Source: Prochlorococcus sp. AG-455-E15 (lineage in GTDB: Bacteria; Cyanobacteriota; Cyanobacteriia; PCC-6307; Cyanobiaceae). From it: a stretch of DNA of 24,259 nucleotides. Position numbers and translations under genes: made by a program. The stretch is taken from positions 1 through 24,259 of the forward strand of contig QCQS01000007.1 of the NCBI GenBank assembly GCA_003212115.1, in the 5' to 3' direction. Shown one piece after another: positions 1 to 8,839 of this stretch (its first letter is position 1; each line of letters starts with the position of its first letter). Below the pieces are notes generated by a model. The model was given only the letters and a program-made list of their open reading frames with translations. It did no database searches and had not been told where the DNA came from.

Positions 1-57
1 TGTACCAACTGCAGGAATAAGTTTTGTAATTTGACTTGAATTAATTGGAATTAACAT
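1..57 (-). CDS. Unknown protein, N-terminal fragment (runs off the left edge)
   Basis: An ATG at 57 on the minus strand opens a frame that stays open to the window edge. The visible 19 residues are MLIPINSSQITKLIPAVGT. The start lies one base after the dapB stop codon (59-61), so the two genes are almost certainly co-transcribed and possibly translationally coupled. Too little is visible to name a family: there is no signal peptide or recognisable motif. The call rests on position, spacing and the open frame, not on homology. Confidence 0.6.
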   Translation of the reverse strand, partial: MLIPINSSQITKLIPAVGT

Positions 58-58
58 T

Positions 59-907
59 TTAAAAAATCAATTTTTCAAGTCCGTAAACTAAAGTCTCATA
101 ATTACCAATTTTTTTAATAGCCTTTAAAACTCCTGGCATATATGCCTTTCTATCAATAGTGTCATGCTTAATTGTGTAAGTTTCACCTGGAGATCCCATA
201 ATTACTAACTGATGAGCGAGTAATCCTGGTAATCGCACAGAGTGTATATTAATTCCTGAATCTCTGAGGCCACCCCGTACACCTTTCAATGACTCAGACT
301 CTTTTACTAAATTCTGATTAAATTTCTTTGGATATTCTTCAATCATTTCTGCAGTTTTTATACACGTTCCACTAGGAGAATCAGCTTTTTGATTATGATG
401 CATCTCTATTAATTCAATATTGTCATAAAACCTTGCAGCTACTGATGCCGCCTGCTGAAGAAGGACCATACCTACTGAAAAATTAGGAATTATTGCACAA
501 CCAACAGACGCCTTCTGAGCAAAAACAGACAAATCTTGTATTTGCGAAGGTGTTAGACCTGTAGTTCCTACGACTGGTGATACTCCATATGCAATAGCTG
601 ATCTGGTATTTTCATATACAGAATCAGGATGAGTAAAATCAACCAGGACAGGTTTGATGTTTTCATTTCTATAATTTTGACTAACAGAACATAAAGTCCC
701 TTCAAAATCATTTGAAACAAAAACATCACAATTTTCTACATTTAATAATTCCGAAATATTTGATCCATTGTTCTTTTCGTTTATGTCAATTGCTGCAACA
801 AGTTCACAATCTGCAGAATTTAATACAGTATTAACAACTTCACTACCCATTCTGCCTAAAGCTCCGGATACTAGTACTGGTATAGGTTTTTTGGAATTTT
901 CAATCAT
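59..907 (-). CDS. dapB: 4-hydroxy-tetrahydrodipicolinate reductase
   Basis: DapB catalyses the NAD(P)H-dependent reduction step of the diaminopimelate/lysine pathway, in the cytoplasm. The 282-aa product has the N-terminal nucleotide-binding loop GALGRMG (residues 15-21), the VGTTGL segment (113-118) and the family signature around residues 169-181. That signature includes the catalytic His-His pair (H170, H171), K174 and the PSGT turn that binds substrate. Length is close to the family norm of about 270 aa, with a short N-terminal lead before the Rossmann fold. The ATG at 905-907 is the first start after an upstream stop. It is divergent from chlH across about 100 bp and is followed with a one-base gap by another minus-strand gene. 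Confidence 0.96.
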   Translation of the reverse strand: MIENSKKPIPVLVSGALGRMGSEVVNTVLNSADCELVAAIDINEKNNGSNISELLNVENCDVFVSNDFEGTLCSVSQNYRNENIKPVLVDFTHPDSVYENTRSAIAYGVSPVVGTTGLTPSQIQDLSVFAQKASVGCAIIPNFSVGMVLLQQAASVAARFYDNIELIEMHHNQKADSPSGTCIKTAEMIEEYPKKFNQNLVKESESLKGVRGGLRDSGINIHSVRLPGLLAHQLVIMGSPGETYTIKHDTIDRKAYMPGVLKAIKKIGNYETLVYGLEKLIF

Positions 908-1009
908 TTTTTTAAAAAATTTTTTTTTAAAGGTTGTTACACGCTATTTATATTGCACACAATAACGTCTTTTCATTCGTAGGCTGGTAGAAATACTTAA
1001 AGAAAATCA
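908..1009. promoter_or_regulatory. Divergent intergenic region between dapB and chlH
   Basis: About 100 bp separates the two divergent start codons, so it must carry the promoters for both dapB and chlH. It begins with long A/T tracts just upstream of dapB. A TATTTATATTG segment near 947-957 could hold a -10-like element, but I could not fix a convincing -35/-10 pair for either gene. The chlH start at 1010 is preceded by a purine-rich AAAGAAAATCA, a weak ribosome binding site. Promoter assignment is inference from layout. Confidence 0.4.
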
Positions 1010-4000
1010 ATGTTTACGCAGGTCCGCTCAGCAAACCGCAGAGTATCTCCTGTTGAGGATAACAAACACAAAGTTGTAATAAAAGCAGTTTATGTTGTCC
1101 TTGAGCCACAATACCAAAATTCCTTAACGGAAGCAGCAAAGTCAATAAATAAGATGAATGGGCCAATAGGTATAGACCTTAGCGGCTATCTTATCGAAGA
1201 ACTTAGGAATGATAGTAATTTTGAAGATTTTAAAAAAGACATAGCAAATGCAGATATATTCGTTGCATCTCTAATTTTCATTGAAGACCTTGCTCAAAAA
1301 GTGGTTGATGCAGTATCTCCATTTAAAGACAAACTTAAAGCATCTATCGTCTTCCCCTCCATGCCAGAGGTAATGAGATTAAACAAGCTAGGTTCATTTA
1401 GTATGGCCCAACTTGGTCAATCTAAAAGTATTATTGGAGATTTAATAAAAAAGAAAAAAGAATCTGATGGAGCAAGTTTCCAAGATTCAATGTTGAAGTT
1501 ATTAAATACTCTACCTTCAATACTTAAATATCTACCTGTAGAAAAAGCACAAGATGCTAGAACATTTATTCTGAGTTTTCAGTACTGGTTAGGTGGTACT
1601 ACTGAGAACTTAAAAAACTTCTTGTTAATGATTTCTGAAAAGTACGCTGTTTCAGAGTTCATAAAAGATCAAATAGAAGAATTCAAAATTCAAGACCCTG
1701 AAACATTCCCAGATCTAGGAATTTGGCATCCTCTTGCTCCTTGTATGTTTGAAAGTCTTAAAGAGTATCAAAATTGGGAAAATAATAGGAAAGATATAAA
1801 TCCTAAAGATGACAAAACTCCAACAATAGGATTAGTGCTTCAAAGGAGTCATATCGTTACGGGAGATGATGCTCATTACGTTGCTGTTATTCAAGAATTG
1901 GAATACAGAGGAGCGAGAGTTCTTCCTATTTTCTGTGGAGGTCTAGATTTTTCTAAACCAGTTAATGAATTTTATTATGATTCGATAAATAAGGATCAAC
2001 CTATAGTAGATGGAGTTGTATCTCTAACAGGATTTGCACTAGTTGGTGGGCCAGCAAGACAAGATCATCCTAAAGCTATTGAAGCCCTAAAAAGGTTAAA
2101 CAGACCCTATATGGTTGCACTTCCATTAGTCTTCCAAACAACACAAGAATGGGAAGATAGTGATCTAGGTTTACATCCTGTTCAAGTAGCCCTTCAGATT
2201 GCAATTCCTGAGCTTGATGGTGCTATTGAACCTATTATTCTCTCAGGTCGTGATGATGCTACAGGTAAAGCGCATACACTCCAAGATAGAGTTGATGTAA
2301 TCGCCGAAAGAGCCATTAAATGGTCAACTTTAAGAGTTAAGCAAAGAAAAGACAAAAAATTAGCCATCACAGTATTTAGTTTTCCACCAGACAAAGGAAA
2401 TGTTGGTACAGCAGCATACTTAAATGTTTTTGGTTCAATATATAGAGTACTCCTTGAAATGAAAGCGAAAGGATATCAAATAGATGAACTTCCAAGTAAT
2501 TCAAAAGAATTAATGGAAAAAGTAATTAATAACCCTGAAGCAATGGACGGCTCTCCCGAGTTGAATATTGCTCATAAGATGTCAGTAAAAGAATACGAAG
2601 AGTTCACACCATATTCACAAAGACTAGAAGAGAACTGGGGTAAACCCCCTGGAAACCTAAATAGTGACGGACAAAATCTTCTTATTTATGGAAAACATTT
2701 TGGAAATGTTTTTATAGGTGTTCAACCTACATTTGGTTATGAAGGTGATCCAATGAGGTTACTTTATTCAAGAAGTGCTAGTCCCCATCACGGTTTTGCC
2801 GCTTATTACACTTATGTAGAAAAAATCTGGGGAGCTGATGCTGTTCTTCATTTTGGAACTCACGGATCACTTGAATTTATGCCTGGTAAACAGATGGGGA
2901 TGAGTGAAACATGCTATCCGGATTCTCTCATTGGATCATTACCTAATTTGTATTACTATGCTGCTAATAATCCTTCTGAAGCAACAATCGCGAAAAGAAG
3001 AGGTTACGCTTCAACAATTAGCTATTTAACTCCTCCAGCAGAAAATGCAGGACTCTACAAAGGACTTAAAGAACTAAGCGAACTTGTTGGTTCTTATCAA
3101 CAACTAAGAGAAAATAGTAGGGGTATTCAAATAGTTAATGCAATAGTCGAGACTTCTAAACAATGTAATCTTGACAAGGATGTTGAGCTCCCTTCAAAAG
3201 ATGTAGAAGATCTTTCAATAGATGAAAGAGATTTATTTGTTGGTAATATCTATAAACAGTTAATGGAAATTGAAAGTAGATTATTACCTTGCGGTCTTCA
3301 TACTATTGGAGAAGCTCCAACAGCAGAAGAAGCTGTCGCAACACTAGTGAATATTGCATCTTTAGAGAGAGAACAAGAGGGATTAAGATCTCTTCCTGGA
3401 CTGCTCGCTGAATCTATGGGTCTGACTATTGAACAAATTTATGATGGCAATAATAAAGGTGAACTTAAATTCGTAGAGTTAAATGAAAAAATCATAAGGA
3501 CAGCAAGAGAGTCTATTTTTGCAATGGTCAACTCCTTAAAAATTGTTGATGGCAGAGTTTATTTAGAAAAATCACTTCTTTCCAAATTGTTTGACTTTCT
3601 CAAAGTATTTGGTCTGAATTTACCTACTCCTTGGCTAAGAGTCTGTAACTTGAATGGATTTAATGAAGTTAATCAGAAGGAATTAAATAAATTATTCGAT
3701 TACTTACTTTTCTGTCTGGAACAGGTCTGTGCTGATAAAGAAATGGATAGCCTTATTAAAGCATTAGATGGAAATTATGTTTTACCTGGACCAGGTGGAG
3801 ATCCTATAAGAAATCCTGGCGTTTTACCCAGTGGTAAAAATATCCATGCACTTGATCCACAATCAATCCCTACTACAGCAGCAGTAGCTGCTGCAAAATC
3901 GGTTGTTGACAAATTAATTGAGAGACAAAAGGAAGAGCAAGGGACCTGGCCTGAAACAATTGCTTGTGTTTTATGGGGTACCGACAATATCAAAACTTAT

Positions 4001-5020
4001 GGAGAATCACTTGCTCAAATCTTATGGTTTGTCGGGGTAAAACCAAAACCAGATTCTGTTGGAAGAATCAACAAATTAGAATTGATCCCTTTAGAAGAAT
4101 TAGGTAGGCCAAGAATAGACGTGGTCGTTAACTGCTCTGGAGTATTTAGAGATCTATTTATAAATCAGATGGCATTAATAGATCAGGCGGTCAAATTAGC
4201 GGCTGAGGCTGATGAACCATTGGAATCTAATTTTGTAAGGAAGCATTCACTAGAACAAGCAGAAAAAGAAGGCACATCAATTAGAGAAGCTTCAGCAAGA
4301 GTATTTTCCAATGCAAGTGGAAGCTACAGTTCAAATGTTAATTTAGCTGTAGAAAACTCAACTTGGGAGGAAGAGAATGAATTACAAGAAATGTATTTAT
4401 CACGTAAAACATATGCTTTTAATGCTGATAATCCAGGAGAGATGAATCAAAAAAGAGATGTATTTGAGTCAGTAATGAAAACAGCAGATGTTACATTTCA
4501 AAATCTTGATTCATCAGAGATTTCATTAACAGATGTAAGTCATTATTTTGATTCAGATCCAACAAAATTGATTAAGACACTTAGAGATGACGGGAAAGAA
4601 CCAAGTAGCTACATAGCAGACACTACCACTTCTAATGCTCAAGTCAGAACACTTGGAGAAACAATCAGATTAGACTCAAGAACAAAACTTTTAAATCCTA
4701 AATGGTATGAAGGTATGCTTAAATCTGGTTATGAAGGAGTAAGAGAACTTTCTAACAGACTTAATTACACTCTTGGTTGGAGTGCAACAAGTGGTCAGGT
4801 AGATAATTTTGTATATGAAGAAACTAATGAAACTTTTATAAATGATGAAGAGATGAGGAAAAGATTAATGGATCTTAACCCTAATAGTTTCAGAAGAATT
4901 GTTGGAACTTTGCTAGAAGTGAATGGTAGAGGGTATTGGGAAACTTCAGATGAAAATATTGAGCAGTTGAAAGAACTATACCAGGAGGTAGAGGATAAAA
5001 TAGAAGGAGTTAAAGAATAA
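1010..5020 (+). CDS. chlH: Magnesium chelatase subunit H
   Basis: ChlH is the large porphyrin-binding subunit of Mg-chelatase. With ChlI and ChlD it inserts Mg2+ into protoporphyrin IX, the first committed step of chlorophyll synthesis. The 1336-aa length matches cyanobacterial ChlH. An N-terminal region (about residues 20-190) resembles the DUF3479 domain that precedes the CobN/Mg-chelatase domain. The CobN-type core is marked by the HFGTHGSLEFMPGKQ segment (H618, E622) in the proposed active site. Only the H subunit is in this window. It faces folP tail to tail, with stop codons eight bases apart inside an AT palindrome. Identification is secure; residue roles are taken from knowledge of the family. 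Confidence 0.97.
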   Translation: MFTQVRSANRRVSPVEDNKHKVVIKAVYVVLEPQYQNSLTEAAKSINKMNGPIGIDLSGYLIEELRNDSNFEDFKKDIANADIFVASLIFIEDLAQKVVDAVSPFKDKLKASIVFPSMPEVMRLNKLGSFSMAQLGQSKSIIGDLIKKKKESDGASFQDSMLKLLNTLPSILKYLPVEKAQDARTFILSFQYWLGGTTENLKNFLLMISEKYAVSEFIKDQIEEFKIQDPETFPDLGIWHPLAPCMFESLKEYQNWENNRKDINPKDDKTPTIGLVLQRSHIVTGDDAHYVAVIQELEYRGARVLPIFCGGLDFSKPVNEFYYDSINKDQPIVDGVVSLTGFALVGGPARQDHPKAIEALKRLNRPYMVALPLVFQTTQEWEDSDLGLHPVQVALQIAIPELDGAIEPIILSGRDDATGKAHTLQDRVDVIAERAIKWSTLRVKQRKDKKLAITVFSFPPDKGNVGTAAYLNVFGSIYRVLLEMKAKGYQIDELPSNSKELMEKVINNPEAMDGSPELNIAHKMSVKEYEEFTPYSQRLEENWGKPPGNLNSDGQNLLIYGKHFGNVFIGVQPTFGYEGDPMRLLYSRSASPHHGFAAYYTYVEKIWGADAVLHFGTHGSLEFMPGKQMGMSETCYPDSLIGSLPNLYYYAANNPSEATIAKRRGYASTISYLTPPAENAGLYKGLKELSELVGSYQQLRENSRGIQIVNAIVETSKQCNLDKDVELPSKDVEDLSIDERDLFVGNIYKQLMEIESRLLPCGLHTIGEAPTAEEAVATLVNIASLEREQEGLRSLPGLLAESMGLTIEQIYDGNNKGELKFVELNEKIIRTARESIFAMVNSLKIVDGRVYLEKSLLSKLFDFLKVFGLNLPTPWLRVCNLNGFNEVNQKELNKLFDYLLFCLEQVCADKEMDSLIKALDGNYVLPGPGGDPIRNPGVLPSGKNIHALDPQSIPTTAAVAAAKSVVDKLIERQKEEQGTWPETIACVLWGTDNIKTYGESLAQILWFVGVKPKPDSVGRINKLELIPLEELGRPRIDVVVNCSGVFRDLFINQMALIDQAVKLAAEADEPLESNFVRKHSLEQAEKEGTSIREASARVFSNASGSYSSNVNLAVENSTWEEENELQEMYLSRKTYAFNADNPGEMNQKRDVFESVMKTADVTFQNLDSSEISLTDVSHYFDSDPTKLIKTLRDDGKEPSSYIADTTTSNAQVRTLGETIRLDSRTKLLNPKWYEGMLKSGYEGVRELSNRLNYTLGWSATSGQVDNFVYEETNETFINDEEMRKRLMDLNPNSFRRIVGTLLEVNGRGYWETSDENIEQLKELYQEVEDKIEGVKE

Positions 5021-5033
5021 TAAATTTATTATT
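5016..5033. terminator. AT palindrome spanning the chlH and folP stop codons
   Basis: AATAATAAATTTATTATT is an 18-bp perfect palindrome that contains the chlH stop (5018-5020) and the folP stop (5029-5031, read on the other strand). With arms meeting directly, the RNA hairpin would be weak, and no GC stem or U-tract is present. Bidirectional termination is therefore only a suggestion. Complementary TAA/TTA stops in AT-rich DNA favour such palindromes by chance. Confidence 0.35.
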
Positions 5034-5874
5034 TCCTGTAAATCCTATCAGCTACTTTAAGAATTTGATAATTTAGTTTCACGTTGTGAACTCTCACCAT
5101 ATCAATATTAAATTGAGAACAAAGACAGCTTACTGCTAGTGTTCCAATATCCCTTTCTTTTGGATTTTTCTCATTCAAAATTTCTCCTATAAACCTTTTC
5201 CTTGATGCGCCTATCAAAATTGGCAAATTCCATTTTTTGAATACATCTAAGTTTTTTAAGATTTCCAAATTTTGAACAATATCCTTTGAAAAACCAATTC
5301 CAGGATCCACTATTATATTTCTTTCAGATATATTTTTTTCTAAAGCTTTCTTTATTAAATTATCAAGCGAGTACTTAACATCACTCAATACATTCTGGTA
5401 ATTAGAGAGTTGATTCATATTTTGACTATTACCACGACTATGAGTTATGACGAATGGACATTTGAATTTTGACACAACATCCAAAATTTTTATATCTCTT
5501 CTTCCTCCTGTGACATCATTTATCCAATTAGCACCATTTAAAAGAGCTTCGTAAGCCACTTCAGAATTAAATGTATCAATAGAAATTAAAACATCTGGAA
5601 ATTCAGATTTTATTAATTTTAGATATGGGATCAATCTTTTTATTTCTTCACTAGATCCAACTTCTTCAGCTCCAGGTCTCGTACTTTGAGCACCAAGATC
5701 AATAACATCAACACCATTACTTAAGAAATGACTTACTTGATTCAAAACTTTTCTTGAAGAGTTTAATTCCCCGCCATCACTAAATGAATCAGGAGTTAAA
5801 TTAATAACTCCCATAATTGAAGTTTTTAGGCCCCAGCCTTTTGGCCATGGACTTTTCTTATTGATAATTTGCAA
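5029..5874 (-). CDS. folP: Dihydropteroate synthase
   Basis: FolP condenses p-aminobenzoate with the pterin pyrophosphate to give dihydropteroate in folate synthesis. The 281-aa protein shows the family signatures in order: NLTPDSFSDGG (25-35), GAQSTRPGA (61-69), the ISIDTF strand (98-102), NDVTGG (119-124) and the late IGASRKRFIG loop with the Lys/Arg residues that contact substrate. Length is normal. The ATG at 5874 lies inside the end of tpiA (17-nt overlap on the same strand), so it is probably translated from the tpiA message. Confidence 0.95.
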   Translation of the reverse strand: MQIINKKSPWPKGWGLKTSIMGVINLTPDSFSDGGELNSSRKVLNQVSHFLSNGVDVIDLGAQSTRPGAEEVGSSEEIKRLIPYLKLIKSEFPDVLISIDTFNSEVAYEALLNGANWINDVTGGRRDIKILDVVSKFKCPFVITHSRGNSQNMNQLSNYQNVLSDVKYSLDNLIKKALEKNISERNIIVDPGIGFSKDIVQNLEILKNLDVFKKWNLPILIGASRKRFIGEILNEKNPKERDIGTLAVSCLCSQFNIDMVRVHNVKLNYQILKVADRIYRK

Positions 5875-6583
5875 TTCTCGCGAAACTAATGGGATCTAAT
5901 GAAGCCCCTCCAACTAACACCCCATCTATATCACTCATTGACATAATTTCGTCAATATTATTAGGTTTAACAGATCCTCCATATTGAATAATTACATCAT
6001 CAAAACCTATTAATTTCCGAATCAAAGAACATATCTTATTAGCGTCTTCTGCCTCACATGTTTTACCAGTACCAATAGCCCATATTGGTTCATAGGCAAC
6101 TATTAAATTAGATGGATCTGTATTTTCTAATCCTTGTTCTACCTGTCTAGTAATAACTCTATCAGCTTCTCCTCTCTCTCTTTGTTCTAATGTTTCTCCT
6201 ACACAAACTATTGGAGTAAGTCCACTAGATTGAGCAAAAACTGCTCTTTTATTAATTTGTTCATCACTTTCACTAAAATATTTCCTTGGTTCACTATGTC
6301 CAACTATTGCATATGAGACACCATGTTCAAGAAGCATTTTTGGAGATATTTCTGCTGTAAATGCTCCTTGATCTTCCCAATGAATATTTTGACTAGAAAT
6401 TTCTAAATATTCAAAATCAGAATGATCAGAGAAGGTTGAAATAGCTGTAAAAGGTGGAGCAATAATAACTTTACGATCGTCTTTAATGTTTTTTATTAAA
6501 GGAATAAACTCTTCTAAATAGGATTTAGCTTCAGCACAAGTCATGTGCATTTTCCAATTACCAGCAATTACAGATTTTCTCAA
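5858..6583 (-). CDS. tpiA: Triosephosphate isomerase
   Basis: TpiA interconverts dihydroxyacetone phosphate and glyceraldehyde 3-phosphate, serving both glycolysis and the Calvin cycle in a cyanobacterium. The 241-aa protein has the complete active-site set: NWK (K11), VGHSE (H96) and the YEPIWAIGTGKT segment with E165 and the following flexible loop, plus YGGSVKPNN and GVLVGGASL for phosphate binding. One oddity is GHSEPR where GHSERR is usual, so residue 99 is Pro instead of Arg. It heads a minus-strand pair with folP, which overlaps its 3' end. Confidence 0.97.
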   Translation of the reverse strand: MRKSVIAGNWKMHMTCAEAKSYLEEFIPLIKNIKDDRKVIIAPPFTAISTFSDHSDFEYLEISSQNIHWEDQGAFTAEISPKMLLEHGVSYAIVGHSEPRKYFSESDEQINKRAVFAQSSGLTPIVCVGETLEQRERGEADRVITRQVEQGLENTDPSNLIVAYEPIWAIGTGKTCEAEDANKICSLIRKLIGFDDVIIQYGGSVKPNNIDEIMSMSDIDGVLVGGASLDPISFARIANYQ

Positions 6584-6635
6584 AATACTATCTCCAAGAA
6601 AAATATATTAATACAAAGTGAGTTGAATAAGCTAA

Positions 6636-6812
6636 CTATTCAAAAATTAATTCATTTTTTAGAAATATTACTTTATCTCCCTTGTTTAACTTCCTTCCTC
6701 TCCTAGTCTCAATTACACCATTAACCTTAACAGAACCGGACTTAATATAAATTTTTGCTTCGCCACCAGAAGATACCAAATTTTTCCATTTTAAGAATTG
6801 ATCCAATTTCAT
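6636..6812 (-). CDS. Small S4-domain RNA-binding protein
   Basis: A 58-aa ORF starts at ATG 6810-6812 and stops at 6636-6638. It reads as an isolated S4 fold: MKLDQFLKWKNLVSSGGEAK, then an IKSGSVKVNG turn and an R-x-G-R-K-L-x-x-G-D-x-V end. This matches the small YaaA/RqcP-like S4 proteins that bind structured RNA such as rRNA or tRNA. Relatives of this size act in ribosome quality control or ribosome function in other bacteria; the role here is inferred. It lies about 50 bp upstream of tpiA on the same strand and is divergent from the ABC exporter that follows. Confidence 0.88.
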   Translation of the reverse strand: MKLDQFLKWKNLVSSGGEAKIYIKSGSVKVNGVIETRRGRKLNKGDKVIFLKNELIFE

Positions 6813-6870
6813 TGTTTTTTATACCCAAAGATATTGATAAAGTAGGATAAACATTTAAACATATAATATC

Positions 6871-8577
6871 TTGAGACTAATACCACCAGTCAGACCATAT
6901 TCAAATAGGTTTATCAAAGGTTTTATATGCATGCTTATATACGTAGCTTGTTGGCCTTTATTAGCTTATTTAGCTGGAAACTTAATCCCAGCAATTGGGT
7001 CAGGTGATCTCTCAAAAGTTTCTAGCATAATAATTAAGTCTTTATTTGTATTTTTAGTTCAGAAAACTGCTCAATTTGGACAGGATGTATTCATAGCAAA
7101 ACCATCTTTAGAAATTAGTGAAGTGATGAGAGGAAATTTATTTAGCAGAATTCAAAAAATAAAGATGAATTCTGTTGAAAATATTTCAGCAGGGGACATC
7201 ACATATAGACTTACAGAAGATGCCGACAGGGTAAGCGAAGTTATTTATAAAACAGCTCAAGATACTATTCCATGCACTTTACAGTTGTTAGCGGTAATAA
7301 TCTACATGTTTTATTTAGACTGGTCACTAACATTATCAACATTTGTTTTAGCACCATTGATTATTCTTTCAGTTAATAGTTTTGGAAGAAGAGTTTTAAT
7401 AGCATCCGAAAAAAGTCAAGAATCAACAAGTAATTTAGCAGGTTTAATAGGTGAATCTATAAATGGAATGTCCACGATAAGAGCTTTTGCTGCAGAAAAT
7501 TGGATTGAGAAAAAGTTTTATAAAAGATTAAGTACAAATAAAAAAGCAAAATATAAAACATTAAAACTACTCGCATTTCAACATCCAGTTGTAGGATTTG
7601 TTGAAGCATTTGGAATATTAGCAATATTAGGTTTAGGAGCCGCAAGAATAAACCTAGGCCTTCTAACAAGCCAAGAATTTAGTAGTTTTTTTGCAGCAAT
7701 ATTAATGCTTATTGATCCAATAAGCCATGTAAGTACAAATTTTAATGATTATAAACAGGCAGAAGCGTCAATAAAAAGGTTGAAAAACATAAATCAAGAA
7801 CCTATCGAAGATGATAAAGATAATTTAACAAGGATATCCAATATTGAGGGCAAAATACGTTTCGAGAAAGTAAATTTTGCTTACAAAAAAGATAATCAAG
7901 TTCTTAAAAATATCAATTTAGAAATTAAAAGAGGGGAAGTCACAGCATTCGTTGGAGCTTCAGGGGCTGGTAAAAGTACAATGTTAGCTTTGATATTAAA
8001 ATTCATAACTCCAAATAATGGAAACATTTTTATTGATGATAAAAATCTCAAAATATTAAATATAAAAGACATTAGAAAAAATATTGCATTAGTACAACAA
8101 CAACCTTTTTTGTTTTCAGGAACGATTCTTGATGTAATAAGAATGGGCAGAAATTTCACCAAAGAAGAAGTTATAGAATCAGCAAAAAAAGCGAACGCTC
8201 ACAACTTCATTCAAAAGCTTCCTGATAAATATGAAACGAAGATAACTGAAAGAGGATCAAATTTCTCGGGCGGTCAGATCCAGAGGATAGCAATTGCCAG
8301 AGCAATACTTGGAAACCCATCAATCCTTCTATTAGATGAGGCCACAAGTGCATTAGATGCAGAATCAGAATCTGAAGTCCAAGAAGGTCTCAATAGAGCG
8401 ATGAAAAATAGAACAGTTATTGTAATTGCTCATAGATTAGCAACTACTCAAGAGGCAAAAAAAATAGTTGTTTTCGACAAAGGTGAAATTATTGAAGTTG
8501 GTAAACATTTTGATTTAATAAATAAACCTGGAATTTATAAAGAATTATGTGAAAAACAATTGATTAAAAAATTATAA
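6871..8577 (+). CDS. ABC exporter, fused membrane and ATPase domains (MsbA/multidrug type)
   Basis: This is a half-transporter of 568 aa that should dimerise in the inner membrane. The N-terminal ~300 residues form the six-helix type I exporter domain. The ATPase domain follows, with Walker A GASGAGKST (362-370), Q-loop Q409-Q411, signature FSGGQ (465-469), Walker B ILLLDE (485-490) and H-loop H521. The substrate cannot be told from sequence; lipid, peptide or drug export are all possible. The frame is closed by a stop at 6856-6858 and has no ATG before 6931. I prefer TTG at 6871 because its extra residues carry the RPYSNRF segment expected just before the first membrane helix. An ATG at 6931 is the alternative. 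Confidence 0.88.
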   Translation: MRLIPPVRPYSNRFIKGFICMLIYVACWPLLAYLAGNLIPAIGSGDLSKVSSIIIKSLFVFLVQKTAQFGQDVFIAKPSLEISEVMRGNLFSRIQKIKMNSVENISAGDITYRLTEDADRVSEVIYKTAQDTIPCTLQLLAVIIYMFYLDWSLTLSTFVLAPLIILSVNSFGRRVLIASEKSQESTSNLAGLIGESINGMSTIRAFAAENWIEKKFYKRLSTNKKAKYKTLKLLAFQHPVVGFVEAFGILAILGLGAARINLGLLTSQEFSSFFAAILMLIDPISHVSTNFNDYKQAEASIKRLKNINQEPIEDDKDNLTRISNIEGKIRFEKVNFAYKKDNQVLKNINLEIKRGEVTAFVGASGAGKSTMLALILKFITPNNGNIFIDDKNLKILNIKDIRKNIALVQQQPFLFSGTILDVIRMGRNFTKEEVIESAKKANAHNFIQKLPDKYETKITERGSNFSGGQIQRIAIARAILGNPSILLLDEATSALDAESESEVQEGLNRAMKNRTVIVIAHRLATTQEAKKIVVFDKGEIIEVGKHFDLINKPGIYKELCEKQLIKKL

Positions 8578-8607
8578 CCTTATTTTATTTATTAAAAAAG
8601 TAAATCC

Positions 8608-8826
8608 ATGAGCGAAAACACAAATGATTCTGCAAATCCAGTTTTAACCTTTGAAGGTAAAAAATATTTAATAAATGAACTTTCTAATGAAATAAAAGAA
8701 TCTATAAAAGTATTACAAATAGCGGAAACACAACTTAAGATGCACCAAGATACTCTCAAATTACTTTCAATTAGTCGAAACTCTTTAGTTAATCAATTAA
8801 GAGAAAAACTAAAAAACTTAGAATAA
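8608..8826 (+). CDS. Small DUF6447-like protein
   Basis: The product is a 72-aa protein without a signal peptide or membrane helix. It carries a short N-terminal tail, a LTFEGKKY strand and a long helix with AETQLKMHQDTLKLL. This pattern recalls the DUF6447 family, small proteins found in marine cyanobacteria, whose function is unknown. The central region is probably coiled coil. It starts 30 bp after the ABC exporter stop, so it may be read from the same message, and its stop lies four bases from the convergent carB stop. Confidence 0.75.
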   Translation: MSENTNDSANPVLTFEGKKYLINELSNEIKESIKVLQIAETQLKMHQDTLKLLSISRNSLVNQLREKLKNLE

Positions 8827-8839
8827 ATTTTTAAAAATT
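8826..8839. terminator. AT palindrome at the DUF6447/carB convergent junction
   Basis: AATTTTTAAAAATT is a 14-bp perfect palindrome starting at the last base of the plus-strand stop and covering the carB stop (8831-8833). It could give weak bidirectional termination, with a U-run in either direction, but has no GC stem and may reflect base composition alone. Confidence 0.3.
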
